The position numbers and the translations under genes were made by a program. 64,000 nucleotides of DNA from Variovorax sp. (GTDB taxonomy: Bacteria > Pseudomonadota > Gammaproteobacteria > Burkholderiales > Burkholderiaceae_C): the NCBI GenBank assembly GCA_017744935.1, contig JAGIAI010000026.1:55237-119236 (forward strand), in the 5' to 3' direction. Shown in pieces: positions 1-8,083 of this stretch; the first letter of the stretch is position 1, and every line of letters starts with the position of its first letter. A model generated the notes under the pieces. It worked only from the letters and a program-made list of their open reading frames with translations. It searched no databases and was not told the origin of the DNA.

Positions 1-1292
1 CTCTTGATCCCACTTGCGACAATGTGACGAGCGCACATGTGACAAGGGAACGTAGTGCAGAACAACGTTGCTCCCTTGACCGACACGCCGAGGCGGGCAG
101 CGGAGGTGAGAGCCGCCATCTCAGCATGGACACTGCGACCAAATTCAAGCAGGTTCATAACGCTGGTGCCTTTGAGAACCGACTTCTTTGACCCAGAGAT
201 CAGATCGCGCACAAGCTTGCCAGTTTTTTCATTTGCCGCCCCAGGAGAAAGCAACGCATGCTCCTTGAACCTCTCGATCAATTCCCCGAGGACTTGGACA
301 CGTTGATCGGCGCTCGCGTCGATGCCCTTCTGAAAATCTCTAGCATCACCTTTGTCCTCCGGCCAATACAGGTCTCCGCCAGCCTTCGGCACATCGTTGC
401 ATCCGACGACCACGAGGTCACCCTCGGGTCTAAAGATTGCCGCGCCAACTTGCCGGTTCAGATCTGCGGACCTAAGCGCCGCAGAGCGAGCGTGATACAT
501 GCCGTGCTCATCACGGGTGGGCGTATGAAAGACATTCCCAAACAGCAACTCGATGAATCGAGATACCTGGACACCGACTGTGGTCTTGTTTCTTCCATCG
601 ACAAAGAGGTCAGCTAGCGGAAAGGCATCCTTCACATCCTGGCCGAGCTTGGTGTTCTCTTCCAACTCATCTCGTTCAACAATGGCCTCGGCCTTCGCGC
701 GAGCGCCCTTCGACACGCCGTAGAGCGATTTGCTGATCCTCTCCGCCATCGCACCAACACGTACATCACGAGGCGAGTAGACCGAAATTAGAAAGAAGCC
801 CTTTCCGTACACTTGCCGCAACGTCTGCACCTCATGAGGATGCTTGAGCGATCGCAATATGTATGCATTCTTCTCGGAGCGTCCGCCGAATTCCTCTTTG
901 CGTATTCGACGGATCTCTGCGACAGCAAGTAGCGCAACGGCGTCTCCCCGTCCGCTTTGCTCTCTGAGCCGGGTCCCTTCGTCCATCAAACCTAGGATTC
1001 GATCGTCCTCTGCATCCTTGCTGTGATCCGATCCAAAAAGCTGTTGAATCTGGTCGCTCAATCGGATGAGATGGGTTGCGTATTGAGCTACCTTCAATTC
1101 TTTCGTCAATACGTCGATGACCGGCTGAAGGTCGACCCCGACAGGTCCAACCAGACCGAATACAAGCTCAGGATGAGCCTTTGGTGAGAGCGGAGTTTCT
1201 GTGTCAAACGGGTGGCTCGACGCGTCTTGGCTTTTTGCCACAACCTTGCCTCTGCGGATAGATGTTGAATTTTTTTGGGGCTTCAAAGCCAT
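1..1292 (-). CDS. anti-phage dCTP deaminase (3' part outside window)
   Basis: The open reading frame runs from an ATG at 1292, preceded by GAGGAAA, to the window edge, giving 430 codons without a stop. The N-terminal part (about residues 44-56) has a degenerate P-loop reading VFGLVGPVGVDL. The C-terminal part has the zinc deaminase signature HAE (residues 389-391) and PCHMC (Cys417, Cys420). This two-part architecture, a P-loop-like domain followed by a deoxycytidylate deaminase domain, is that of the defensive dCTP deaminases that deplete dCTP on phage infection. A plain ComEB/dCMP deaminase would be only about 150 residues. The gene lies in a tRNA-anchored island and its AT content is higher than that of the core genes to the right. 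The family assignment is by recalled motifs; the missing C terminus cannot be judged. Confidence 0.85.
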   Translation of the reverse strand, partial: MALKPQKNSTSIRRGKVVAKSQDASSHPFDTETPLSPKAHPELVFGLVGPVGVDLQPVIDVLTKELKVAQYATHLIRLSDQIQQLFGSDHSKDAEDDRILGLMDEGTRLREQSGRGDAVALLAVAEIRRIRKEEFGGRSEKNAYILRSLKHPHEVQTLRQVYGKGFFLISVYSPRDVRVGAMAERISKSLYGVSKGARAKAEAIVERDELEENTKLGQDVKDAFPLADLFVDGRNKTTVGVQVSRFIELLFGNVFHTPTRDEHGMYHARSAALRSADLNRQVGAAIFRPEGDLVVVGCNDVPKAGGDLYWPEDKGDARDFQKGIDASADQRVQVLGELIERFKEHALLSPGAANEKTGKLVRDLISGSKKSVLKGTSVMNLLEFGRSVHAEMAALTSAARLGVSVKGATLFCTTFPCHMCARHIVASGIK

Positions 1293-1448
1293 CACTTTTC
1301 CTCGCTCATGAGCCTCACGAGTGTGCGGCATACTTGGGGCGCAACACAACAGAGAATTCGCAGCGATGCCAACTATTGCCAAATTGCAGGACCTGTTCTG
1401 GCAGCATCGATGTGCTACCCGGTAGCGGCCTCTCGCCCAACGCGGACC

Positions 1449-1778
1449 ATGATCATCAAACGCTTCAATCCCGAGAGGGCGCTCAAACCGTGCACGTCTC
1501 TTGTCGTGGGCGCGTGGCTAATGTTGGTAGGCGCGTCGGCGACTGCGGCAGACAAGCAGCAGATCATGGCGTCACGCTACTTGCGTACCCAGTTCTGTAT
1601 TGAGCGAGCCCTCGGTCAGGGCTGGCATGAGCGCTTTCAAATACCGCTCGTGATTAACCAGTGGGGCATCAGCGAGCCGACCCAGGCGGGTCTTGAGCGC
1701 GGGCCAGATGCTTTGCGCAAGGCGCACGCGCGCTGTCGGGAAGAGAACGAAATCGCAGGAGAGCTGATTCCGCGTTGA
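1449..1778 (+). CDS. small exported hypothetical protein
   Basis: This is a 109-residue protein of unknown function. From the ATG at 1449 it starts with a basic stretch, then a hydrophobic segment (about residues 20-32) ending in ASATAA, a plausible signal peptidase I site. The mature part is about 70 residues, polar, with two cysteines and several Arg/His. An upstream in-frame ATG at 1275 would add 58 residues of nondescript sequence overlapping the start of the deaminase gene on the other strand, so I prefer 1449. No family is recognised. It stands between two leftward genes of the island and could be a false call. Confidence 0.45.
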   Translation: MIIKRFNPERALKPCTSLVVGAWLMLVGASATAADKQQIMASRYLRTQFCIERALGQGWHERFQIPLVINQWGISEPTQAGLERGPDALRKAHARCREENEIAGELIPR

Positions 1779-1792
1779 TTCGACGGGGATGC

Positions 1793-2500
1793 TCAGCCGG
1801 AAGGCCACTCCTTGTATCGTACGGGCGACAGGCAGTTCGGGATCGACTGCACGTGCTCGATCAGTTGCTTGCGATGCCACTTTCCATGGTCTCCTGCAGC
1901 GCAGAATTGGCGCAGGTAGGTATGGAGATCGGCCAACTGCAACATACGGCTGTGGTGCGAAGCCGTGAAATGTACCGTGTCGAGGAGGTATTCAATGTCT
2001 CCGCCGTACGACCAGGGCGTACCCCACTCCTTGTAGCGTGAGAGCTTGGTGGCAAAAATGGACGCAACATTTTCGCTCTCGCGGTCGCCAATAAGCATGC
2101 CCGGCGACTTCACGTGTTTGAGATGAGTGTTGATCCTCTCAACCAAGTACATGAATGCCGTCTCTTCCACGTCGATGCCGTACTTGATCTGCTCAATGTT
2201 GATCTTGACGTAGATTCGCGCGAGCCCCTCTGCCTCACCGAATAGAGATGTGATGGACTTCATTGCGTCGAGCCGACGGTCAAGTTCCCAACCCTTGCAA
2301 TGGTTGTTGCCGTTAAAGATGTCGGCCGCGTGAAACTCGGTTTCCTTTGATAGCTCTCTGGAGCCGAACACCTTTTCCGAAAGGTCGTTGACCTGCCTTT
2401 CAAGCTTCCAGATCAGGTTCGCGTCCGCCAGGATCGCGCCGAGCCAGTAGAACGGACGACCTCGGTCGTGTTTGACTTCGTCAAAGTATGCGATGAGCAT
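1793..2500 (-). CDS. DUF3800 domain-containing protein
   Basis: This 235-residue protein begins MLIAYFDEVKHD and carries the spaced acidic residues of DUF3800: Asp7 and Glu8 near the start, EFHAADIF in the middle, GDRES, and the C-terminal block SRMLQLADLHTYL. This family is predicted to have an RNase H-like nuclease fold and is common on mobile elements and near restriction or defence genes; its activity is mostly unproven. The gene follows the DUF2971 gene on the same strand with about 110 bases between them. That gap contains a short perfect hairpin (2518-2535). Confidence 0.75.
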   Translation of the reverse strand: MLIAYFDEVKHDRGRPFYWLGAILADANLIWKLERQVNDLSEKVFGSRELSKETEFHAADIFNGNNHCKGWELDRRLDAMKSITSLFGEAEGLARIYVKINIEQIKYGIDVEETAFMYLVERINTHLKHVKSPGMLIGDRESENVASIFATKLSRYKEWGTPWSYGGDIEYLLDTVHFTASHHSRMLQLADLHTYLRQFCAAGDHGKWHRKQLIEHVQSIPNCLSPVRYKEWPSG

Positions 2501-2517
2501 TTTCTTTCTCGTGTGGG

Positions 2518-2535
2518 CTGCGTGCTGTCACGCAG
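2518..2535. other. short perfect hairpin between DUF2971 and DUF3800 genes
   Basis: Arms CTGCGTG and CACGCAG enclose a 4-base loop. It lies 17 bases before the start of the DUF3800 gene and after the DUF2971 stop. No T-run follows on either strand, so it is not a clear intrinsic terminator. It may be a leader structure or chance. Confidence 0.3.
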
Positions 2536-2612
2536 AACTTGGTCGGCCACGCGCTCCGGCATTGTTCTTGGCGCAGCGCCGAAGTTCACGTTGGTCAAGC
2601 GCGTACGTACCC

Positions 2613-3347
2613 CTAAAACATGGGCGAGGCGTCCAACGTTGACTGTTCAACGGGTGTGGAAAAACCGTATTTCTCGACAACCTGCTTGACCAGTAGCGCA
2701 AACCATCCAGGGCAAGTAGGCGCGACATAGACGGCTTCAATTAGGCCGGACAAGTCCACTGGGCACGTGATCCCTTGTGGCGCCATGGGGTCATCGATCG
2801 AGCCGCTCTTATCGCCAAACCGAGCAACGATCGCACGGACCTCTTGCTCATGACCGAAAGACAACCGCTTGTGCAAGAACGGCCAAAAGAGGTTGCCCTC
2901 AGGAACAGAGGCCGTGTTGTAGTCAACGTACTGAACCTTGCCGACCATGGCTTCCTGAGGAAGCGATGCGTAGAGGCGGCCCACTGTCGTCTTTATGGCG
3001 ACGGCCTCCCGGGTCTGGGCATAGAGCTGCCACATGCCTGCCGACTCGAATTTATTGGCGTGCCAGCAGTTGACGTACACGGCCCTTCGCATCCTCTTTC
3101 GGACATCTTCGAAAGGTGCCGAGGTCTGCCAACTTGGAGCGTCCGGCAGCGTGGAGAGGAGGCGTTTCCGAGCTTCGATGTTCGCTCTCGGAAGTGATCC
3201 CTCAAATGGGTCATCAAACAAGTCCGACCGGGGGAAGAAAAGCGATCGACTCTCAAGCATGCTGACGAACTTTGTGAAGTCCATGTAGCGCCACAGGACA
3301 ACATCAAAGTCGGGCGTGTTGAAGCATGGGTGGTAGCTGGCGGGCAT
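2613..3347 (-). CDS. DUF2971 domain-containing protein
   Basis: From the ATG at 3347 this is 244 residues. It has the hallmarks of DUF2971: an N-terminal VVLWRYMDFTKFVSMLESRSLFF block, SDLFDDPFEGS, then VNCWHANKFESAGMWQLYA and a late FGHEQEVRAIV block. The biochemical role of the family is unknown. Members are scattered in accessory regions and have turned up among phage-defence candidates. The frame stays open upstream to 3533, but those extra 62 residues lack family similarity and include low-quality sequence, so 3347 is chosen. No good ribosome-binding site is seen before it. Confidence 0.75.
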   Translation of the reverse strand: MPASYHPCFNTPDFDVVLWRYMDFTKFVSMLESRSLFFPRSDLFDDPFEGSLPRANIEARKRLLSTLPDAPSWQTSAPFEDVRKRMRRAVYVNCWHANKFESAGMWQLYAQTREAVAIKTTVGRLYASLPQEAMVGKVQYVDYNTASVPEGNLFWPFLHKRLSFGHEQEVRAIVARFGDKSGSIDDPMAPQGITCPVDLSGLIEAVYVAPTCPGWFALLVKQVVEKYGFSTPVEQSTLDASPMF

Positions 3348-3642
3348 TGTGGGTTGGAGGTTGCAGTGCGCGAGCGTACCTAATGGCTCAGCGGCAGATT
3401 GTGGAGCGAAGTCATGGTTCTGATCGTTAGCCGAGGATGGAGCGCATGAGCGCTCTGCGCCATCCAACAGCCCGGAACTATCGATAGGCGCTGATATTTC
3501 GATATCTGCCGCGACAACGAGAAAAACGTCCACCCCACCCCGATTGACAAAACAAAATTCAATGCATCGCGAAGCCGGCAGTGCGGGCTAATGGACTCCG
3601 CCGAACAGATTGGCGGCTCCATCTTTGAAATGGACGACCGAC
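3348..3642. other. divergent intergenic region, about 295 bases
   Basis: This separates the leftward DUF2971 gene from the rightward AlpA-like gene. A perfect TTGACA hexamer at 3544-3549 has no convincing -10 at the right distance. No gene is supported; it is likely a promoter region for both directions. Confidence 0.35.
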
Positions 3643-3861
3643 ATGAATCCGACCCCGACCCCCCTCCAGTCCACGTCTCGCGGCGTGCGCGCTCGGCAAG
3701 CCGCGCCCCTGCTTGGGGTCTCCTTGCCGACCTACTGGCGATACGCAAAGCGACCCGACTTTCCTGTAGCTCGCAAACTTTCCAGAGGAGTGACGATCTG
3801 GATTGAGGACGAGTTGATCGCCTGGCGCGACGCACAGCTTTCGAAAGGGGATGAGGCATGA
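3643..3861 (+). CDS. AlpA-like helix-turn-helix protein
   Basis: This 72-residue protein has an N-terminal tail and then a MerR/AlpA-type winged helix: RQAAPLLGVSLPTYWRYAKRPDFP followed by WIEDELIAWRDAQL. AlpA-family proteins control excision or integrase expression in P4-like elements. The annotated frame could begin at a TTG at 3610, but the ATG at 3643 gives the compact domain. Its stop overlaps the next gene in an ATGA arrangement, so it starts a small rightward operon (3643-5308). A second AlpA-like protein on the other strand lies at 5397-5594. Confidence 0.7.
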   Translation: MNPTPTPLQSTSRGVRARQAAPLLGVSLPTYWRYAKRPDFPVARKLSRGVTIWIEDELIAWRDAQLSKGDEA

Positions 3862-4118
3862 ACCGGGAGCCGAAGAATCCGGAGAGCACCTCAACTGGCG
3901 CGCAGGAGCAACGCATTGTCGACGCGTTGCGGACGGGGTCGAAGACTACGGACGAGCTGCGAGCGCTGGGCTGCTACCAGTCCAGTGCTCGAATTCATGG
4001 GTTGCGTGCCAAGGGCTATGTAATCCTCACCGAACTGTTCAACGGCGTAGCGGTAGATAGCTATTGCCACGCTCGAATGGCGCGGTACACGCTCGTCAGC
4101 GAGCCTGGGGCGCTGTGA
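3858..4118 (+). CDS. small winged-helix DNA-binding protein
   Basis: This is an 86-residue protein. The segment EQRIVDALRTGSKTTDELRALGCYQSSARIHGLRAKGYVI looks like a winged helix-turn-helix with its recognition helix at SSARIHGLR. It overlaps the AlpA-like gene by four bases (ATGA) and the next gene by one base (TGATG), implying translational coupling. Similar small proteins accompany replication genes in prophage-like elements; here I infer a regulatory or replication-accessory role. No close family name is certain. Confidence 0.6.
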   Translation: MNREPKNPESTSTGAQEQRIVDALRTGSKTTDELRALGCYQSSARIHGLRAKGYVILTELFNGVAVDSYCHARMARYTLVSEPGAL

Positions 4119-4795
4119 TGGGGAGCGACGTTAGACCTCGACACAAGTCTCTCAAGGTGCGTAGCAGCGAGAGGGACGGGACGCGGTTTGTCGCCATGCC
4201 GGACTGCGTGCTGTGCAGCCCCGCCTACATGGCGTTGAGCCACCCAGCGCGGTCGCTGCTGATGGACATCGCTCTCCAGTGCGTTCGCGACAACAACGGC
4301 CAGCTATTGGCGTCAATGGCCCATCTCCAAAAGCGAGGATGGACCAGTGCAGACACCATCACCCGCGCCAAGCGTGAACTGCTGGAGGCGGGCTTTATCT
4401 TCGAGACGGTCAAAGGGCACAGGCCGAACAAGGCGAGTTGGTACGCCGTGACCTGGCGCCGGCTTGACCGGCATCCCGACTATGACCATGGTGCAGTCGA
4501 AAGTTTCGATCGCAGCGCCTACCTCAAGACTACCGGGAAAGGCTCTCGCTCTGCACCGGCTGGCGGTGTAGACAAAAACGCAAGGCTTAAGCCGCCAGCC
4601 GGTGTAGGGGGCCCCACCATTGCACCGACGGACGGAATAGGCAGCCCTCGATCTACGCCGCCTGGCGGTGCTATCGGAGCCCTTTCCGTCGGCCCCTCTA
4701 CACCGCCAGACGGAAACCATCTAGAGGTGCCATCTGCTGCCGCGCTCGTGCCAGCTCACGAGCCCACATCGCAATTGGAGGAGGTGTTGTTATGA
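4118..4795 (+). CDS. replication-like helix-turn-helix protein with Pro/Gly repeats
   Basis: From the ATG at 4118 (overlapping the previous stop) this is 225 residues. The first half, roughly residues 10-125, looks like a winged-helix domain: LCSPAYMALSHPARSLLMDIA, then TSADTITRAKRELLEAGFI. The second half is a disordered Pro/Gly tail with five units resembling APAGGV, PPAGVG, PTDGIG, PPGGAI and PPDGNH. The DNA under this tail carries a repeated motif in both orientations (see the repeat feature). Such proteins sit at the replication-initiator position of small mobile elements, but no catalytic motif is present. The role is inferred from position. Confidence 0.55.
   Translation: MGSDVRPRHKSLKVRSSERDGTRFVAMPDCVLCSPAYMALSHPARSLLMDIALQCVRDNNGQLLASMAHLQKRGWTSADTITRAKRELLEAGFIFETVKGHRPNKASWYAVTWRRLDRHPDYDHGAVESFDRSAYLKTTGKGSRSAPAGGVDKNARLKPPAGVGGPTIAPTDGIGSPRSTPPGGAIGALSVGPSTPPDGNHLEVPSAAALVPAHEPTSQLEEVLL
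4554..4715. repeat. five copies of a 15-base motif in both orientations (iteron-like)
   Basis: Copies related to CACCGGCTGGCGGTG occur at 4554-4568 (+), 4590-4604 (-), 4623-4637 (+, divergent), 4656-4670 (+) and 4701-4715 (-). The first two form a perfect 13-base inverted repeat (4554-4566 with 4592-4604). The whole set lies within the coding sequence of the replication-like protein. This could be an iteron/origin or operator array, or a by-product of the repeated peptide. Two orientations of one DNA motif encoding similar Pro/Gly peptides argue for a DNA-level role. Confidence 0.5.
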
Positions 4796-5022
4796 CTGGC
4801 GCCGAATTGTTTCGCCAGATCGACGACGCTGGCTTGAACGTTCGCGCTGCTGGCGACTGTGTGGCCGCTTCGCCGGCCGCATTGCTGACGCCCGATATGC
4901 GTGCGTTGCTGATCGAGCGTAAGCCAGAGCTGTTGGCTTTCCTGCGCGAAGCCGAGCGCGCCGCTGCGGAGGTGGTCGATGCTGCAAAGCGGCGTGGCGC
5001 TTCCATGGGAGTCGGCAAATAG
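4792..5022 (+). CDS. TubC-N-like docking-domain small protein
   Basis: This 76-residue protein overlaps the previous stop (ATGA). It fits the TubC N-terminal docking domain pattern: MTGAELFRQIDDAGLNVRA, then LTPDMRALLIERKPELLAFL. In megasynthases this domain mediates subunit docking; stand-alone copies are frequent in phage and island operons, where the role is unknown. Here it is the fourth gene of the coupled rightward operon. The fold assignment is by pattern only. Confidence 0.55.
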   Translation: MTGAELFRQIDDAGLNVRAAGDCVAASPAALLTPDMRALLIERKPELLAFLREAERAAAEVVDAAKRRGASMGVGK

Positions 5023-5107
5023 ACCTATCGCTCCCCGCTTCAGGCATTGAAGCAACCGTCGCTCCACCACCGCAGCGGAAGCGGGCAACTGAAACAGGAG
5101 AACCATC

Positions 5108-5308
5108 GTGACAACTGAACGACTCGAACCTCAGGTCAAGACCGCCATCAATCGCATCGCCTACGACATGGCTCGGCCCACAGCGACTGCAATCGCTATC
5201 CGCCTCCAGGCGCGAGCCCAGCAATTGACCGACGAAGGAATTGAACCCGTGAAGATCATCGAGATCATCACGCAGGAGGTGGCGGAACACGCCACGCTCA
5301 AACGCTGA
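5108..5308 (+). CDS. small hypothetical protein
   Basis: This 66-residue protein has a start preceded by AACAGGAGAACC, a good ribosome-binding site. The sequence is helical and amphipathic (RIAYDMARPTATAIAIRLQARAQQL), without a recognised domain. It follows the TubC-like gene by 85 bases on the same strand and is probably the last gene of the island's rightward operon. Confidence 0.5.
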   Translation: MTTERLEPQVKTAINRIAYDMARPTATAIAIRLQARAQQLTDEGIEPVKIIEIITQEVAEHATLKR

Positions 5309-5396
5309 CGACCAGCGTACAGCCCGTGCTGCCCCCAAACGTTCAATACGCAGACGTGAGCGCGGGCGCGCACGCGAGCCTGATTTTAGGGGCGAC

Positions 5397-5594
5397 CTAC
5401 CGAGTGTTCGACTTCGAGGATGCTCTGATCCAAGCCAGAACCTCGTCAGCGCGCCACTTGCGAAGACGCCGGCTGAGGTTGATGGCCGGGGCAGGGAATC
5501 CTGGTCGCTTCGTGATTCGATTTGTGGCCGTGGCGCGCGTGACGCCGAGCAGCTTGGCGATGTCGGCGGTGTCGACGAGGCGTGATTGATTCAT
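5397..5594 (-). CDS. AlpA-like excisionase/regulator
   Basis: From the ATG at 5594, preceded by AGGAGAA at the right distance, this is 65 residues. It has a MerR/AlpA-type helix-turn-helix: VDTADIAKLLGVTRATATNRI, RPGFPAPAINLSRRLRKWRADEVLAWI. In P4-like elements such proteins act as excisionase or integrase activator. It reads toward the rightward operon's end, so the two converge near 5308-5397. The frame extends upstream to 5627 but without family similarity. Confidence 0.7.
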   Translation of the reverse strand: MNQSRLVDTADIAKLLGVTRATATNRITKRPGFPAPAINLSRRLRKWRADEVLAWIRASSKSNTR

Positions 5595-5689
5595 CGCAGT
5601 TCTCCTGTCGTTCAGCGTCCGGATCACGTTCTACGCCAACATCGGCTCGAAGAATCGGAGAGCCTGTCTTCCGCCCTGCGGGTAGCGTG

Positions 5690-5947
5690 TCATCTACTGA
5701 AGGTGGCTGCGATGACGCCTATCGGTAGGGTCGCGGCAACCGGCCGATTTGCATGGATGTCCTCGTGCGATGGCGGCAGCGGCAGCGGCTGCATCATGGC
5801 AATGGACGGTCCCTCTTCAGCCGGGCCAACGAGCGGACCTGGCCTTCTCGACTTTGAATCGCAGGTCCCGCTATCAATCGTCAAGGGCTCGGATGGAGCC
5901 TCCGCGAAGGGCTGACGACAGCGGCCAATCGCCCTGGCCGGTGGCAC
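5690..5947 (-). CDS. doubtful small hypothetical ORF
   Basis: This is an 85-codon frame rich in Pro, Ala and Ser with no recognised domain. It begins a few bases after the stop of the next ORF upstream on this strand, which is the only support. The stretch 5595-6204 otherwise has no convincing gene. Confidence 0.25.
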   Translation of the reverse strand: MPPARAIGRCRQPFAEAPSEPLTIDSGTCDSKSRRPGPLVGPAEEGPSIAMMQPLPLPPSHEDIHANRPVAATLPIGVIAATFSR

Positions 5948-5952
5948 CTAGC

Positions 5953-6204
5953 TCAGCTATCGGCGACTCGCCGGAGAACCTCGGGCAGTTCGAGGTCGCC
6001 GAGGTCGTTGTTGCGTCTGGCACGGGGCTGGCCGTCCAACGCCACGAAGCTAATCGTATGCAGGGTGTAGTCCTTGTTCCACCGAGACACCTGCCGGTAG
6101 AGCTGCCCGTCATTGGAGCGTCGCGCCCCTGGCGGCAGCGGCGGCCCTACGAAAGAGTCGGCTCTGCGCGACAACCGGGCGGCGAGCCAGCGTATTGGAT
6201 GCAC
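5953..6204 (-). CDS. small hypothetical ORF downstream of 6211-6621 gene
   Basis: This 83-codon frame starts six bases beyond the stop of the preceding leftward gene, compatible with an operon. It contains a plausible globular stretch (QLYRQVSRWNKDYTLHTISFVALDG). No family is recognised. Its position between the AlpA-like gene and the integrase suggests island cargo of unknown role. Confidence 0.4.
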   Translation of the reverse strand: MHPIRWLAARLSRRADSFVGPPLPPGARRSNDGQLYRQVSRWNKDYTLHTISFVALDGQPRARRNNDLGDLELPEVLRRVADS

Positions 6205-6210
6205 AGGGGG

Positions 6211-6621
6211 CTAGTTGTCCGCATTGTCGTTTTGCGGGCTCTGCGCCGAAGAGGAAGCCTTGGGGAAGGGCCACTTGGCGTTTGGCGGCAGCGCCGTCGC
6301 CCTGCCGATTACCATCTCCTCGTCCCCCTCCAGATTGCGTTCTTCGAACATCACAAGTGCCTGTGCCTTGCGGCGACATGGCTCTTCCTCTTGCGTCACC
6401 TCCCGGATGCTGGTGACGAACCCCATCCGGTTGCGCAATTGCGCCGGAATTTCGCCGGTCTCTAGCGACTGCTTCACGAGGCTCGTCCACTGGCTGCGAG
6501 ACATCGAGTCCGGGTCCACGATTGGGCTCTCTCCGAACTTCTTGTCGAACTGATCGATCAGCTCCAGACGCTCCTTCACGCTGGGCGCCGCGTTTGCCAA
6601 CAACTTCAGTCGCGTGTTCAT
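6211..6621 (-). CDS. island hypothetical protein
   Basis: This is a 136-residue protein from the internal ATG (MNTRLKLLANAAPSVKERLEL); a start at 6636 would add five residues. It is charged, with a helical N-terminal half and a polar C-terminal tail ending in SSAQSPQNDNADN. No domain is recognised. It lies just downstream of the integrase on the same strand and upstream of two small ORFs. Confidence 0.5.
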   Translation of the reverse strand: MNTRLKLLANAAPSVKERLELIDQFDKKFGESPIVDPDSMSRSQWTSLVKQSLETGEIPAQLRNRMGFVTSIREVTQEEEPCRRKAQALVMFEERNLEGDEEMVIGRATALPPNAKWPFPKASSSAQSPQNDNADN

Positions 6622-6685
6622 CTGCCTCGGGTGCAAGCCGCTCCAGTGGAAATTGAGGGATTACCTGGCTGGCCTGGCTCGTGCC

Positions 6686-7909
6686 TCACGCTGCACCGCG
6701 AAGCTTGATCACGTCGGCACCAACCCTGAGCTTTTCCAAATAATCAGCCCAGCGTTGCATCATGTCTCTTCGTGCTGGGAGGTGGGCGGTGCGGTTGTAG
6801 GCCCTGCCATTCGCATCTTTCACCATGTGCGAGAGCTGGTGCTCGATGAAGTCCACGCGCTCGCCTAATACCTCGTCCATGATGGTTCTCGCCATCGCCC
6901 GGAAACCGTGAGCGGTGTGCACGTCGGCGCTGTAGCCCATTGCCCGCAATGCCGCATTGATCGTGTTTTCGCTCATGGGCCGCTCACCAGTTCGGATGCT
7001 CGGGAAAACGTAGCGGCCGTGCCCGGTGATAAGTTGAAGACCGCGCAAGACCTCCACCGCTTGGGTGGAGAGCGGCACGATGTGATCGATGCCCATCTTC
7101 ATCTTCGAGCCCGGAATGCGCCATTCGGCCGCGTCCAGGTCGATCTCTGACCATTCCGCCGTCCGTAGCTCACCAGGCCGCACGAACACCAGCGGCGCGA
7201 GCTTCAGCGCGGCCACCGTCGCGGGATGGCCGCTATAGGCGTAGATCGAGCGCATCATGTCGCCAACCTTTTTTGGCTCGGTGATGGCCGGGAAGTGCTT
7301 CGCGGCTTTCGCCGCCAGGGCTTCACTCAGATCGGCGGTCACATCTCGCTCGGCCAGCCCCGACACAACGGCGAACCTGAACACTTGGCCGCAAAGCTGT
7401 TTCACCCGGTGAGCGGTGTCGATTGCTCCTCGGGCTTCCAGTTTGCGGACGACCCGCTCCAGGACATCGCGCGGGCCGATGGTGGAAATCGGCATCTTCC
7501 CGATGAAAGGGAAAACATCCTTCTCTAGCCATGTCTTGACCTTGCTTTGCGTGATCGCCTGGCGCTTCGCTGCCGTTTTGGTCAACCACTGCCTGGCAAC
7601 CACTTCAAAGGTGTTCGCGGCGGCATCTGCCCTGGCCTGCTTTTCTTCGCGCTTTGCCGCGCTGGGGTCGGTGCCATCGGCCAGCAGTTCGCGAGCGATC
7701 GCGCGGCGATCACGGGCCTTCGCAAGCGAGACCTCAGGGTAGGTGCCCAGCGCCAGCGTCTTGCGCTTGCCGGCAAAGGCGTAGTCCATGCGCCAATACT
7801 TGCCGGCCGCTTTCACCAGCAGGTACATGCCGGCGCCGTCCGCGTACTTGTCGCCTGCAGCCTTGCCGGTGGGTTTCACTTGTCGAACGAAGGTGTCAGT
7901 CAGTGCCAT
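6686..7909 (-). CDS. P4-type tyrosine recombinase (integrase)
   Basis: From the ATG at 7909 (GGAG upstream) this is 407 residues, the usual size for P4-family integrases. It starts MALTDTFVRQVKPTGKAAGDKYADG, the DUF4102 arm-binding domain. A SAM-like core-binding domain (about residues 105-200) and the catalytic domain follow. Visible active-site elements are Arg in RPGELR, HGFR (His-x-x-Arg), His in QLSHMV and the nucleophile Tyr in RAYNRTAHL. It recombines the island with the neighbouring tRNA-Arg gene. The frame is open upstream through the tRNA to 8170, but that part is not protein. Confidence 0.95.
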   Translation of the reverse strand: MALTDTFVRQVKPTGKAAGDKYADGAGMYLLVKAAGKYWRMDYAFAGKRKTLALGTYPEVSLAKARDRRAIARELLADGTDPSAAKREEKQARADAAANTFEVVARQWLTKTAAKRQAITQSKVKTWLEKDVFPFIGKMPISTIGPRDVLERVVRKLEARGAIDTAHRVKQLCGQVFRFAVVSGLAERDVTADLSEALAAKAAKHFPAITEPKKVGDMMRSIYAYSGHPATVAALKLAPLVFVRPGELRTAEWSEIDLDAAEWRIPGSKMKMGIDHIVPLSTQAVEVLRGLQLITGHGRYVFPSIRTGERPMSENTINAALRAMGYSADVHTAHGFRAMARTIMDEVLGERVDFIEHQLSHMVKDANGRAYNRTAHLPARRDMMQRWADYLEKLRVGADVIKLRGAA

Positions 7910-8083
7910 CGCTGCTCCGTGACGGTATCTCGTTTCCGGTACTTCCGGCATACCGTCAAAAGTAACGGTATTTCTCTGCGATGGGATGCTACCGGCTGAT
8001 ATCGATTGAGGCAAAGAAAAACCCGCTACGCTGGGGAAACGTGCGGGCTTTGAGGCTTGGTGAGACGCCGTGATCGGAGTCTG

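Noticed and set aside
160..180. Possible left attachment site (gctggtgcctttgagaac)
   Set aside because: It shares only GGTGCC with the tRNA 3' end and lies inside the deaminase gene.
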